A DNA stretch of 64,000 nt from Vicia villosa (Eukaryota; Streptophyta; Magnoliopsida; Fabales; Fabaceae). Both the position numbers and the translations under genes were made by a program. Below the pieces are notes generated by a model. The model worked only from the letters and a program-made list of their open reading frames with translations, did no database searches and had not been told where the DNA came from. The stretch covers positions 21,414,808 through 21,478,807 of the forward strand of contig NC_081180.1 in assembly GCF_029867415.1 (NCBI RefSeq). The letters are read 5' to 3'. Of this stretch, positions 23,264 to 38,578 are shown in pieces; the first letter of the stretch is position 1, and the number at the start of each line of letters is the position of its first letter.

Positions 23264-23820
23264 ATGGATAATCCAAAAAGCTCTCAACTCAAAGAATCTC
23301 CGTTAGGTATAGACGAAGAAACAGAACAACAATACGCACTTCACTCTAGCCTACTTCAATAATTCACCGCAATCTCTTCTATCGACAAGGCTTGGATTTT
23401 CAAATCAGACTCAGGTAAACGAAATTCCACTCTCAAATTTCAAATTTCAATAATCGCGTTTGCGATTGCGATTATTCAACTAAGTTGATTTTGTGTTTTC
23501 GCGGTTAAAGATTCTTCACAGGGAATGATGTTTTCCGTTAGTCAACCGAATCTTCTGGCTAACAAGAAACGGAAGTTGATTCTATCGTCTACCGTTACTA
23601 AACGGAGTGACGGTTCTGTTAATTTACAGTGGGCTCCGTTTCCGGTTGAGGTGTCTGGAGTTTCCGCTATGGTTCTGTCACCTTCTAGTTCGAAGCTTTT
23701 GATTGTTCGAAATCCTGAGAGTGATGGTCCTTCTCGGTTTGAAATTTGGAGCAACAGTTATCTTGAAAGGGAGTTTCATTTACCTCAATCCAAACATGGT
23801 TCTGTGTACACTGATGGATG
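23264..23820 (+). pseudogene. Captured fragment: acylamino-acid-releasing enzyme (acyl-peptide hydrolase), exons 1-2
   Basis: Exon 1 (23264-23414) starts MDNPKSSQLKESPLGIDEET and ends SSIDKAWIFKSDS. A TAA at the codon after LLQ replaces the Glu expected in LLQEF. A GT...AG intron with donor GGTAAAC leads to exon 2 (23511-23820): MMFSVSQPNLLANKKRKLIL, VNLQWAPFPVEVSGVSAMVL, RFEIWSNSYLEREFHLPQSK, HGSVYTDGW, ending at a donor inside the Trp codon. This is the N-terminal beta-propeller start of plant AARE, a serine peptidase that removes N-acylated amino acids. The catalytic hydrolase domain is absent. The nonsense codon and lack of later exons make it a captured pseudogene fragment. Confidence 0.88.
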
Positions 23821-24044
23821 GTAAACTTACTATCATCACTACTTCACTTGTCATTGTTTTCTTTTGTCATTTGATTTATGATTTGAATGATTTATTTGCA
23901 GCTTAGAATATAAGCCTTATGCATAAACTATTTCTATAAATAAAATGTCAACTAAAGTTAAATGGTTTTCATATAAGCTACAAGCTATTTTCGTAAGCCA
24001 TCTTGGAGAGCTTATGAATGTCAACTGAAAATAGCTTATTAGTA

Positions 24045-24190
24045 CTCCCTCTGGTCCTATTTATAAGAAGAAATTTGCTTTTTAGATACATTGAGTAACT
24101 AATGTATCAAGACAATATATGGGTCAAATACATTGTCTTTTCAATGAATCTAAAAAGTAAAGTTTTTCTTATAAATAGGACCAGAGGGAG
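24045..24190. mobile_element. Stowaway-like MITE inside CACTA 1
   Basis: CTCCCTCTGGTCCTATTTAT and ATAAATAGGACCAGAGGGAG are perfect inverted ends, flanked by TA on both sides (24043-24044, 24191-24192). It is 146 bp and hairpin-forming. It inserted into the captured sequence. Confidence 0.85.
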
Positions 24191-24529
24191 TATATCATAA
24201 GTTGTGTATTCATAAGTTCTTCCAAACAGTCTCACAAGTATGAGTTATAAAAGTAGATAGCTGAAATAAGTCAATTCAAATAGGTCGATAACTGGAAACT
24301 TATAGTTTTGATATGTCACTTGTTTTTACTTGTTTGCGACCTCTGCGGGAGGTAATACTAAAAACCGTTCAGGCCATAACAGGCCTTGTTCAATATATGT
24401 TGTTAAAGCACCGCACAAATCAAAAACCAATGAAAATGAGATCCAGTAAGTTACTTCAGTTTAATTTCTTTTTTAAAGTGATTCTGTTTTATTAAGTTTG
24501 GTTATGTTGAGCTGAAGTATAAAAGTATG

Positions 24530-24608
24530 ATGATGCAGCTCAAGTGAAAATGCTCAGGAGCTTAACCTTACTCAAACCATAAGTAGTGCTTTCCTTCCAC
24601 GGTTCAGG
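24530..24608 (+). pseudogene. Exon-like segment of unknown origin in CACTA 1
   Basis: Between an AG (GATGATGCAG) and a donor (TTCAGGTAAGT) lies an open stretch reading SSENAQELNLTQTISSAFLP then RF. It looks like an internal exon. I could not assign the parent gene. Confidence 0.35.
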
Positions 24609-24849
24609 TAAGTTGATACTCACATTCCTAAATGCTAAATAAGTTCTCAGTTTTCATCGCATGATCTAGTTCAACAAGTAATTACTAATAGGTGTGGGAA
24701 TATGATTTCTACAAATTTGATTCTAGTTCAAATCCTTATAGGTATCCCAAAATTCAACCTTATAGGTATCCTTCTTATTGTCACAACTCAATTATTTGCG
24801 TATGGGTTGGTTGGTGCATTGGATTAAGGAATAGCCTGTTCTGTTTCAG

Positions 24850-25223
24850 AATATAGGGCACAACTATATGCTTATCTCAAGAGTTGGATGAACACCATAG
24901 CACCCAATTTGACTGCTATGGTTGGGGAGCTTGTCGGCGCTCGTCTCATTGCCCATGGTGGTAGCTTAATAAATCTTGCAAAGCAGCCTGGTAGTACTGT
25001 GCAGATTCTCGGTGCTGAGAAGGCTCTTTTTAGGGCACTTAAGACTAAACATGCTACTCCAAAGTATGGCCTCATTTACCATGCATCCTTGATTGGTCAG
25101 GCAACTCCAAAGTTCAAGGGCAAAATTTCTCGATCACTTGCTGCAAAGACTGCTTTGGCTATCAGGTGTGATGCACTTGGAGATGGGCAAGATAACACCA
25201 TGGGATTGGAGAACAGAGCCAAG
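24850..25223 (+). pseudogene. Captured fragment: NOP58 (box C/D snoRNP core protein), one exon
   Basis: After acceptor TTTCAG the frame reads [80 protein letters not shown], continues through the [19 protein letters not shown] region to GLENRAK, and ends at donor AAGGTACTT. This is the NOP domain of plant NOP58, which binds the snoRNA and fibrillarin in the nucleolus. The Arg-to-Trp change in KSWMN (family KSRMN) and the absence of all other exons show it is a fragment. It is open throughout, which suggests recent capture or mild constraint. Confidence 0.92.
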
Positions 25224-25411
25224 GTACTTGTTATAGTTTAAGTTATTTGTCATATGGTTTTTATTTATATCAGACTTTATTTACTCAACTTGCACAGCAT
25301 CCCAGTCACAATTTTCCAAATATGAAAAAAAAGATATTTACATAATCCACAAAACATTTGGATTATTTATCAAGAAGCACCAAACTTCAACGTGGGTTGG
25401 TAAATTCGCAG

Positions 25412-25550
25412 GTTGTCTCGGATGAAGCAAGAGCAATGTATAATGGAGGAGCAGCAGGGTTAACATATTGGAGTCCAAATGTGAATATTTTCAGAGACCC
25501 TAGGTGGGGTCGTGGACAGGAAACTCCCGGTGAAGATCCTGTGAAAGAGG
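25412..25550 (+). pseudogene. Captured fragment: GH3 beta-xylosidase/alpha-arabinofuranosidase, one exon
   Basis: After acceptor TTCGCAG the frame reads [40 protein letters not shown] and EDPVKEV. The stretch matches the conserved block of plant BXL-type glycoside hydrolase family 3 enzymes, cell-wall xylan/arabinan hydrolases. Only this exon is seen. The catalytic Asp block lies outside it. Confidence 0.9.
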
Positions 25551-25782
25551 TTTGACTTTCTCTCTTTTGTCCAAAGTACTTGGATGCCATTTTTACAGTT
25601 CTTTACATAGTTCTCATTTTTACAGTTCTTTACACCCACATACTCTTTTTGTTAGTCATGCTGATGTGGCAGCAGAAGGGAGAAGCTAGAGATATACATA
25701 TATCTCCCCCTACCTTTAGGTTGGAAGGTTACAATGTTTTAGTACAAGATATAAAATATTTTGATTAGGATGGCCTAACCTT

Positions 25783-25881
25783 AAGTTGTTTACCACTCTG
25801 ACAGGTTTTTCTCGGAAGTTGTTTACCACTCTGACAGGTTTTTCTCGGAAGTTGTTTACCACTCTGACAGGTTTTTCTCTT
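25783..25881 (+). repeat. 33-bp direct tandem repeat, three units
   Basis: AAGTTGTTTACCACTCTGAC begins units at 25783, 25816 and 25849, each ending GGTTTTTCTC(GG). It lies in intron-like sequence of CACTA 1. Confidence 0.9.
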
Positions 25882-26219
25882 CTAAATATTTGTTCCGTTT
25901 AAAGAATATTTTAGAAGTATCAAGTACATATCTTTGTGCTTATCTATCTTACAAAACTTGACAGGACCTTAAAAAAGAGAGATAATGAAAATAAGCTGAA
26001 AACAATTTATCGATTAGGCTTACGGTGAGAATTGAATGGATTCTTCAACTGATTTAGAATTTCTAGCTACATTCTCGCCATCTCGTTGAGCCAGACCTCA
26101 GTATACTCCCTCTCTTTTCCCTTACTGTTTGATTGCTTTTCATTGTTCTTGTCAGTCTTTGTGTTGTTCAATTGGTTTTGATTTGAATATTTTCTCTCCG
26201 TGTTGCATTTGGTTAATGT

Positions 26220-27910
26220 TTTTTTTTGGTTGGAAACAGCTATTCAGGCGAGGTTGCAAATGGTGATGGAGGTTAGGGATAGTCTTGAAATTGCTCATCC
26301 TGCGAATTCTGGTTCTCCATAGGATTCATTTTCTTCAGCACTCCCACTTCCTTTATATCTTTCTTTTGAAAGTGAACACACAGAGGAACGCTTCAATATG
26401 CCGCTCAGTTTGGATATGCCAATCACAACCAAAACGCATAACACGTTCTGTGAGCCTTGAGGTAATCATCTCACTTAAGCATGTTACGTAATAATTCGTT
26501 ACATTGCTAATTAATAATTAATTTTATAACTAATAATATGAATTATCTGTATTACAGTATAGGACATCCATATTTTGCACTAAGGTTCTATCATGAAGCT
26601 TATCAGGTGAATGAATACATGATAGGTACTTTTATTCTATGTTTGTTGAGGATGATTGTTGTTATCAGTTGTAACTTAGAAATTTCTTCAACTTCACCAT
26701 GTTGGACAAATTCAGAATGTGATGTTAAAAGTTTCTGTTAGACCTCTCATAAAAAATATGGATAAAAAGGATTGGGGTCGAAATTGCTCACGAGATAGTT
26801 TAGTTTAGTGGGCAGTTATGTATTTCTTTAGCAGTTATGTCTTTTATATTTCAGCAGTTATTTGGAACGGAGATATTCAAGACACTCAAATTTTTGGAAG
26901 GAACCGAACTGTCTATTATGTTTCTGTGTCCTTTTTCACTCATGTTCATTCATGTGTTTTTCAGCATGTTGGGTTTTGGAGAAATAATGGAGAAGAAGAA
27001 GAAGAAGAAGAAGAAGAAGAAGAAGAAGAAGAAGAAGAAGAAGAAGAAGAAGAAGAAGAAGAAGAAGAAGCAATTACAGCTAAAACTGGAAGTACTCAAA
27101 ACCTTCTCAATGCTGAGGTTAGTTAAGCTCTTATTAACTAAGCACTTATTATATAATTCTTCTAGGTTAGTTTCTATTACTAAAGTATGAGTTGTTGTGA
27201 ATTTTTTCATTGAAATAAGTTGGAAACAAAACAGTTTATGAACATGTTAAACATAAGCTCTTTCTATTAATTATTGAATTTTGTGGCTTCAGATCTTAAT
27301 TTTAATAATGTGTGCACTTTTTTAATTGTGTTTGCAATGTTGAACTGGAGCCTATAATTGTGTTCCCCTCGCTATCCACTGCTGTAATTTTAATGCGGCA
27401 ATTGGACGTCGGGGAACTAAATTTTTAACATAGTTTAGCTTTTGTAGATAATGATGAAGATAAATATTTAATCCAACACTTGATCTGATTTTTGTGATGC
27501 TAAATATATTATGTTTCTTTTTTTTGGTAATAAATATATTATGTTTCTGAATCTACACTAGTGAAACTTTTGTCCAATAATTGTGATGCTAAATATATTT
27601 ATATGTTTCTATAATTATAATTTCACAATCTAATCCAATTTATAAAATACATCATGGGATGAGCTTGGAATAAATCTTAGGACACCTTCCTACACAACAT
27701 ATGTTGTGGATGAGATGAATTATCCTTACTGATGATGCACCTATTTTAAACGAGTTTCTCATTTAAATGTCATTTTCATTTGATTTCTTTGTAATTTTTT
27801 CTAGATACTGGCCTTCATAGCTAAGGAAATTGTTCCTTTGCAGGAACTAAGTGGAAGTAAATTGCAAAGTGGCTCAAATGCTATACCACTAGTTTATCAT
27901 GAGGTACACC
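26220..27910 (+). pseudogene. Exon-like segments of unidentified gene(s) in CACTA 1, with (GAA)n tract
   Basis: Three exon-like blocks have consensus splice borders. 26240-26460 is partly open (EERFNMPLSLDMPITTKTHN). 26964-27119 reads HVGFWRNNGEE, a pure Glu run encoded by a (GAA)n repeat (about 26992-27070), then AITAKTGSTQNLLNAE. 27844-27901 reads ELSGSKLQSGSNAIPLVYHE, after acceptor TTTGCAG and before donor GGTACAC. They could be further captured exons. No parent gene is recognised, and the long Glu/Lys/Phe frames over the repeat are artefacts. Confidence 0.35.
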
Positions 27911-28239
27911 TCTTTCTTTATCATGTGGAACTAAGTTGATGATAACAGCAATTTCTACTTTCATATAGATTGTGATTAGTAACTATTTGCTTCTTAAGTA
28001 TTCTCCAACAGGTTGTAGTAGTGATGCACGATGTTTCTAGCTGCTATCCATTTATTTTGTGTGTGCTGATTTGATTTGAGTTAAGAGTGAACTAAATGGA
28101 TGCTCATGCAATTCTGTTAACATTTGTTGGATAGCTTGCAAACCTTTGTGTCAACAATATTCTTTGCTTTTGATTCAAAGAGGTGGGCAATTTCATTCCA
28201 CAATGACTTGAATCATTTTGTAAATACTCTAGCAGTTTG

Positions 28240-28392
28240 TGATAAATGAGTAGGACTCGTGCTGATTGCAATTTTGTGAATCCTTGTAGTTGGGAGGGAG
28301 TCACATGTGATCATGTGACAAAGTCTATCAACCAAGTAAATCTCACCAATTTTGGACTAAAAGGTACGCTTCAGAGTCTCAATTTCCCGGTT
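28240..28392 (+). pseudogene. Captured fragment: LRR receptor-like protein/kinase, N-terminal cap region
   Basis: The frame at 28279-28391 reads NPCSWEGVTCDHVTKSINQV then NLTNFGLKGTLQSLNFP. It contains the paired-Cys N-terminal cap (NPC.W.G..C) and the first leucine-rich repeat typical of plant LRR receptor kinases of the MIK2-like/LRR-XII-related type. Repeats beyond the first, the transmembrane segment and the kinase are missing. Confidence 0.82.
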
Positions 28393-28677
28393 CTGTTACG
28401 GTTTCGATAAATAACCACATGAGCCATGAGGTGCTGAATCAGTTAGATTATTCATTGTTCCACTCTTTGTTTCAACTAGTTTAATAGGTATGTGACTTTG
28501 AAGATTTTTTTGTGACTTTGAAGATTTTTTTTGTGACTTTGAGGATTCAAGAAGGGATTCCCTACTAAGATTCCAAATGCTAGAGTTGAAAAGTAGTAAA
28601 AAAGTTACTGTTTTAATATTTAATTTATAATGATTCAAAAGTAAATTAAAATAAAAAATTATATTTTATAGAAATTA

Positions 28678-28885
28678 CCTGCGGATTTACCTGCGGATAT
28701 TTCCTGCGGATTTTGCTGCGGATGTTTCCTGCGGATTTAGCTGCGGAATTACCTGCGGAACTTCCTGCCGAAAATATTACCCACGAAGGTTTTAGCTGGG
28801 GACAAGGAACCGCAGGAAAATCCGCAGGTAACGTGTTTCCTGCGGAAGTTTACCTAAAATCCGCAGGTAAATCCGCAGGAAATTC
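28678..28885. repeat. Right subterminal repeat zone of CACTA 1
   Basis: Dense CCTGCGGA and TCCGCAGG motifs (about fifteen) occur in direct and inverted order next to the right terminus, counterpart of 22010-22320. Confidence 0.88.
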
Positions 28886-28984
28886 GAGTATTTCTAATAG
28901 TGTTTGATGGACGACGGCTCAAAATCTTAATCCAACCTACTATTTTTTAGCGGGTGCGCAGGCTACCGCCCTTTTGCAACCCCA

Positions 28985-30575
28985 AGTCCCAACCATGATT
29001 CATTGTTGGATTGAAAAGACGGTCTATATTTTGAAGTCTCTATTTTTGTTATTTTTAAAAACTTTAATCTGTATTAAATATAAATCGCTTGACCTTAATT
29101 TATCAATTATAAATATTATAACCGCTTGAATGTGGCAAAATGTTAACGTAGCGAATCCAATTATTTTTTTTTAAAAGACAATAAAGATTCACTTGTCTCT
29201 CCCATAATAATTATGAGTACATGATAACCTAGTCGGTGTCCAATTATTTTTAAAAAACTAATCAATCTAAAAGCTCAACTTATCTTTACTAAAAAAAAAT
29301 ATTAAAATAACTTAACAAAAAAATTTATTCTAAAATAAATTTTATTTTTAATTTTTAATATAATTTTAGTTTTTATCTTCTAATTATATTCTAATATATA
29401 TTATTTATAATTTATTATTCTTTTACTTTATATTTATGATAATTAAAATATATTAATAACTAATATTTTTTTTATTAGTTAAAATTGATTAAACAACTAA
29501 CTTTTATAGAAGAATATAAGTAGTAAGTAGTAACACTCACCTTAACTAACTTTTTTTTTCCTATATAACGAATTCGTATTATCGTATATGACCATTTTTA
29601 AATTTGTGGTACACACATATCCAATAAAAAAGTCTTATAAAGTAATTGTAAAAGTGAGTATTACTAACCTAATCATTAAACATAAAAATGTCAATTCTCA
29701 ATTTTAAGCAAATTTTAACCATCAGTCCATCCATCCATCCATTGTGTTATGATACAAATGAGAATAAAAGTCTCTCTTCCCATGTATCCACTTAAGTATA
29801 TATTCCCTCTGTCCAAAATTATAAGAGAAATTCACTTTTTAGATTCATTGAATAATTAATGTATCTGGTTTATATATATACCAAATACATTAATTATCCA
29901 ATGAATCTAAAAAGTGAATTTCTCTTATAATTTGGGACGGAGGGAGTAGCATATTTTAAGAAGTAAACACCTCTCTTAGTAGCGGGATCTTGAGAAAAAA
30001 TAAGAAAGATAATTTTATTATATTTTTTCTCAGGAACGGGTCTATCACATAAATATTTTTTTGTGTTGAATGATAGCTTTGAAAAGATAAATTATCTATC
30101 TTTTCTTTAATTTCGGCGAAAGACGATCAAATGGGCCAATTCAAAACCCTTCGATAAAATAAATATCTGCTTGAAAAAAAATAGAGGTTATCAATATATA
30201 AGTGAGATGATCCATAAATTTAACGTCTTAAAATTTTAGGTGAAGATGCAGTGTCATTATTACAATAATATATTTTATGACAATTTTCATCTCAGTACAA
30301 AAAATCGAGCTATAATGCTAAGGCGCGCCATTTTAAAAAAAAAAACAACATATTTCCTTGATTTGTAAAGTAACCGAGGGAAAAAGCAATTCAGGACACG
30401 CTTCGAATCTCAACTATTGCAGTTTATGTTTTTATTTCTTTATAAGTGTAAACTAAATTATCCATCTCTTCGGTTTCCTTAATAACCAAATGATAAAATA
30501 ATCAGATATTACTATAAAACTGCTTATTAAACAGATGTTATTCTAAACATAACTTATATGTAGTCGCCTCAAACC
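28985..30575. other. AT-rich intergenic sequence
   Basis: No gene seen. Contains one MITE (29803-29946, separate entry) and otherwise low-complexity AT-rich DNA. Confidence 0.6.
29803..29946. mobile_element. Stowaway-like MITE
   Basis: Inverted ends TTCCCTCTGTCCAAAATTAT and ATAATTTGGGACGGAGGGAG, flanked by TA dinucleotides (29801-29802, 29947-29948). It is 144 bp with long internal self-complementarity (TTCACTTTTTAGATTCATTG pairs with its inverse). Confidence 0.88.
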
Positions 30576-31273
30576 AGGGTCGGCCCAAAGCAGGAGCAAC
30601 CAGCTCTGTTGCACAGGGCCCCCAAACTTATTGGGCCCATTTTTACAATATAAATACAAGCCTTGAAAAAATTTATACTAATTATAAGTTATTATAAATG
30701 GTCCCACATAGTTTTGGCAAGACAGTGTTGGCACATTCAAAGCGCGAGATACTTTTCATAGCTTGTTTTTCCTTCAGACCATTTCAAATATTCGATGTGG
30801 AACTTTCCTTTTTTTTTCTTTCTCTATCTTTGTTTTCATTAGTATTATAAGGAAGATAAAATTACACTGGTTTGCTGAAATATAGCATCACTTCTTATAA
30901 AGCTCTTTTAACATTTGGTTTTTTAATCAATTAATTTTCAAAATTGATTATAATGACACGATATCTCCTAATTACTGTTTATAATATCTCATTTATTGCT
31001 ACATAACTTTGCTCATGCTGTAGTTAGAATATCTCAAATAAAAATCATTCATAGTTTTTGTTTTGTTTTTTAAAAGTCTTTATTCTTTTGTGATAGATTA
31101 AAATTCTAGATGCATCACAATTTAATTTCCTAATACTTCCTTCTTTCTAGTTTCTCATTATTTACACAAACCCTTATTTGCTTTCATTTCTTTTATTATT
31201 CGCTGTTTGATTTAATCTTCAAATTGTTATACTTTTAAGTATTTATGTGATGTTCTATCTCCTATGCAAAAGT

Positions 31274-35101
<3,828 letters not shown>

Positions 35102-35641
35102 GTTGGAGATATTTCGACATGACTGCTTCAACAAGGAAGGTGTCAAAGTCCTTGTGTTCACAATAGCGCTTATGACTTAGTAGTTTTAAAACAAGAAAAT
35201 AAACAAATAGTTTGACAAGGACGGTGGAGACCTTCAGCAAAGGCAAGTAAGTGTTTTTTGTTCTTATCTGCATTAGGAGATACACGTGGAAGATGAAATG
35301 AATGTGAAATACACACTGAAATGACGTGTCGATTCCTTAGGAGTACAACGTTACAGGCAGTTAGTTTTACATTTTGTATGAATAGTAGTTCTAGAGTTAG
35401 AATTCGGTGTGTTGAATTTACTACAAAAGCTCATTATACTCAAAATACCCAAGTAAAGCGAGAAACGAGTAAATTGAGTGCAATGTATGTATTCGAACAT
35501 CAATTTCATTCAATGCAAAGTCTTTTATTTTAACTTAATTTTTCTGCATTTCAAGTTCATTTCTTTTCAATTCAGTTTCATCTATTTTCAACTATCAAGA
35601 TTTTGACCACTGTCGAAGTCCTTTGCATTTCCAGCAATTTT
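35102..35641. other. Unassigned repeat-like flank of CACTA 2
   Basis: No gene seen. The last 60 bp (TGTCGAAGTCCTTTGC) resemble sequence resuming on the other side of CACTA 2 at 39890 (TGTCGAAGTCCTTTAC). CACTA 2 therefore landed in an older repeat that I could not classify. Confidence 0.4.
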
Positions 35642-36124
35642 CACTACTAAAAATATTACATTTGGTTACAAGATTTTACATCAAGTATAAAGATAACTGA
35701 TGTGAAAAATATATGTCAAAAAATTTTACATCAGGTTTTATAACAAATTGATGTGAAAAAAAATTGATTTAGGGATTTTACATCAGATATTTAATGGAGC
35801 TGATGGAAAAAATAACTCAAAAATTAAAAATGCAATACACGGTGGCATTACTGTAAATAAAACTAATTTTTTTATAAAGGCTTTTACATCAGGCCATATA
35901 ATATCCGATGGAAAAAGTATACCAGAAAAGGGTTTCCCATCGTCTAATACAATACCCGATGGGAAAAGTCTACACGGTGGCATTACTGTAAATAAGACAA
36001 AAAAATTTTATAAAGGTTTTTCCATCGGCCCATACATTACCCGATGGGAAAAGTCTACCAGAAAGGCCTGTTACATCGGCCCATATATTACCCGATGGAA
36101 AAAGTCTCCCACTAGTTCCAACTT

Positions 36125-37276
36125 AACCCTAGCCTCCTTCACTCACAAAATAAAATTTCTTTTCTTTCATTTCTGTGCGCGACCACGACAGCTTCGCCGT
36201 AGATCTCCCTCCACGACACATCGAGCCACCACGACACAGCAAGCCACCTGCCCACGGCGAAACCCAGTCCGACGGTGACCCACCTCCGGTTCAGCCTGCC
36301 TGTGCGACTGCATAGCCTCCTTTCCAACACAAAAATTATTTTGTTTTTCTTCTTTCTTTTGCCGAAACCTCTTCTTTCTATTTAATAGCAAATGAAACTG
36401 AAACCCTAGTTGGCATTGTGTTCGTTCTTCACTCTCTCAGCCGCGAAAGCATTTGCGATTATGATAATCAGCATTAGCCATGGCTTCTTTGATAACCGTG
36501 AAGGAATTTCTCCTCACGAATTCGCCAAGGCTTACTCCGCTCATCTCAAACGGCAAGGTATGATTTCTTTTGGATCTTTTTATGTTTGAAATTTTGGAGA
36601 AGATTTGACGTCTGTTTGAAATTCATCGATTTTTATTAGTGTGTTACACTAGAAAATAATTAAGTTGATTAATTAATCAATTAGTGTTTGATATGAAGAA
36701 TTTTGGTTTCTATCTCCAACTGGTGTTATTGGCTTAACTTCTGTTTGGATTAGCTTATTTCAAGGAAATAATCAGTTTTTTGTTGCAGCATCCTAATAGA
36801 GCTTTCAATTTACTTTTCTGATTAAATTATGAACCAAGCATCCCATTATTAATTGAAAATATAGAGTTTGTAGAGGTGATTTATTCAAGCCTCATCAGCT
36901 TTTTGTTGATATATTTTTGGAGTAAATTTTGTTAAGCTTATCCATACATAGAATTGTTTTGTGATTTTGGGAATCAGATTTTTTTTTTATATGTTTTTGG
37001 AGTAAAATCATTTTTGTTAAAGCTTATCCATACATAGAATTGTTTTGTGATTTTGGGAATCAGATTTTTTTTCATTCATTGAATTGGGAAATAGGTGGTT
37101 TTTGTCATTTTTGTTTTCATGACTGGTGGTATTGTTTCTAATTGCTATTTTTAAGTTGAAATTTATTTGTTTATCTTCTAAATAGATGGAGCTGCCTGAA
37201 TAGACTGATATTGTGAAAATTGCAAAGTTCAAAGAATTGGCTCCCTATGATCCCGATTGGTATTACATTAGGGCTG
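36125..37276 (+). pseudogene. Captured fragment: 40S ribosomal protein S19, 5' leader and exons 1-2
   Basis: An ATG at 36480-36482 opens MASLITVKE. A 1-base loss then shifts the frame, after which SPHEFAKAYSAHLKRQG continues to the donor CAAGGTATG (exon 1, 36480-36556). Exon 2 (37186-37276, after acceptor AATAG) reads MELPE, a TAG where the family has Trp, then [20 protein letters not shown] and YIRA, ending at donor CTGGTGAG. This is the N-terminal half of eS19, a 40S subunit protein. The frameshift, nonsense codon and missing later exons make it non-functional. CT-rich upstream sequence suggests that the native leader and perhaps promoter were captured too. The GC-rich 36170-36310 stretch may be another captured piece. 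Confidence 0.9.
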
Positions 37277-38578
37277 GTGAGATATATTCTCTCACAACTT
37301 TACTTCATGAATGTTATTAAACACTATACTTGGATTTGATTCCCATTTTGAGGCGCTTGTGACAACTTTTGATTTCAAACTCAGTTTTGATTTTTTGACC
37401 ACATGCATTTTTATTATTAGAAAAGTTTAGCATTTCATTTTTACATAGCATTTTGTATTATGAATTGGTGGTTTGGTTTCCTCTTTGATATTGTTTTTGA
37501 CTCATGAGTTGTATCTACTGATAGTCTTGGATCAAGTTTTTAAACGTTTAATGATGTTGTTTATGTTATTTAGGTGAAAACTGTTGTCCATGATTGCATT
37601 TGTGGTTGGTTTGATCCACTTTTTGTGATAAATATTAGACAAATTAATTATTTATAAATTTCTTAATTTAAAAAAATCATTTTGGTTTCTTTACAGTATT
37701 ATTTTCCTACACTGTGCCTGATATGAAGTGAGTGTAAATGATAATGGTTATAATGATTATGATGGTAAGATTTAAGAAGTCATGCTAAACTTTATTTATT
37801 TTAGAATTGAAGGTTCCAAAGGGTTGTGTTGTGTTACTGTATAGGAAGGCTGGGTCAATATCTTTGAATTAGAAAGATTGATTTTAACTACATATAAGTT
37901 GATAAGTTGAAGTGGATGATAAATGGTATCTAAAGTTATTCTATAGTTGTAGCTGTAGGAAATATTCTAAAGGTGTGGCAGAGACTTTGATTCTTTGATA
38001 AATCTATGTAATGTAGCTGCAGGAAATATTTAAGGCTAGTTTTAGAAATCAATCGTATCCAACTTTAGTTGGTCTAACTATTTGTTAGCAATCCATGGTT
38101 TTGGTACTGGAGCATATATAGTAGCCAATTTTTTATGGTTGTTGAAGTGATATTAACCTTATTTTAATTGGTGATTGTTTCATCTTAAGAATGTCATGTG
38201 CTTGGGTAGTGTTTTTTTATTCTTATTATTTGGAATGTTTTTATTCAATGCAACAATGGATGATTTGAATTTTGTGACGGATCTTGTTGTTGATATCACT
38301 TTAGGATGGATGTTTTTTTGTAAACCATAATCCACACATTTGTCGTCCAATTATGATTTGTGCTTTGCCATGGCAAGGACTGGGTATTGCTCTTAGCTTC
38401 TCATAGATGATGACTTAGAATATACAAACTTCAAAAACTGCCAGGACATGAAGTTTGATTACTTGGGAAATATAAATTTTTTGTAGTGGATCTTTTTACT
38501 AGAACTTCTTTGATTTTGATCTCAATCAATTTGTTACTTTTGGTTGATTATGTAATAGAATGAATGTTCTCTTTGCAG

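Larger units (their letters stand above)
21989..28902 (+). mobile_element. Gene-capturing CACTA transposon 1 (Pack-CACTA, 6.9 kb)
   Basis: Termini CACTATTAGAAATACTCGA and TCGAGTATTTCTAATAGTG are perfect inverted repeats of 19 bp. TTT flanks both (21986-21988, 28903-28905), the 3-bp duplication of the En/Spm (CACTA) superfamily. Subterminal zones 22010-22320 and 28678-28885 are filled with many CCTGCGGA/TCCGCAGG motifs in both orientations, as expected for transposase-binding repeats. No transposase is recognisable. The interior instead carries intron-containing fragments of at least four unrelated host genes, all on the + strand (listed separately). It is therefore non-autonomous and assembled from genomic DNA rather than from mRNA. 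Confidence 0.92.
21550..28984. mobile_element. hAT-like non-autonomous element split by CACTA element 1
   Basis: The left end is TAGAGGTGACAAAATCGGC and the right end, read inward, TGGGGTTGCAAAAGGGCGG. Flanks are GGTCCAAC and GTCCCAAC (6 of 8 identical). The parts outside the CACTA insertion total about 520 bp and contain repeated CCCGCC/GGCGGG and GACGGGC motifs. Attribution is tentative because both ends and the target duplication are imperfect. Confidence 0.4.

Noticed and set aside
26818..27210. Long frames with poly-Glu, poly-Lys or poly-Phe
   Set aside because: They are the phases of one (GAA)n tract; at most the GAA phase is part of a captured exon.
36139..36391. Arg-rich minus-strand ORFs
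   Set aside because: Antisense of a GC-rich leader-like stretch inside CACTA 2; no family features and no plausible start region.
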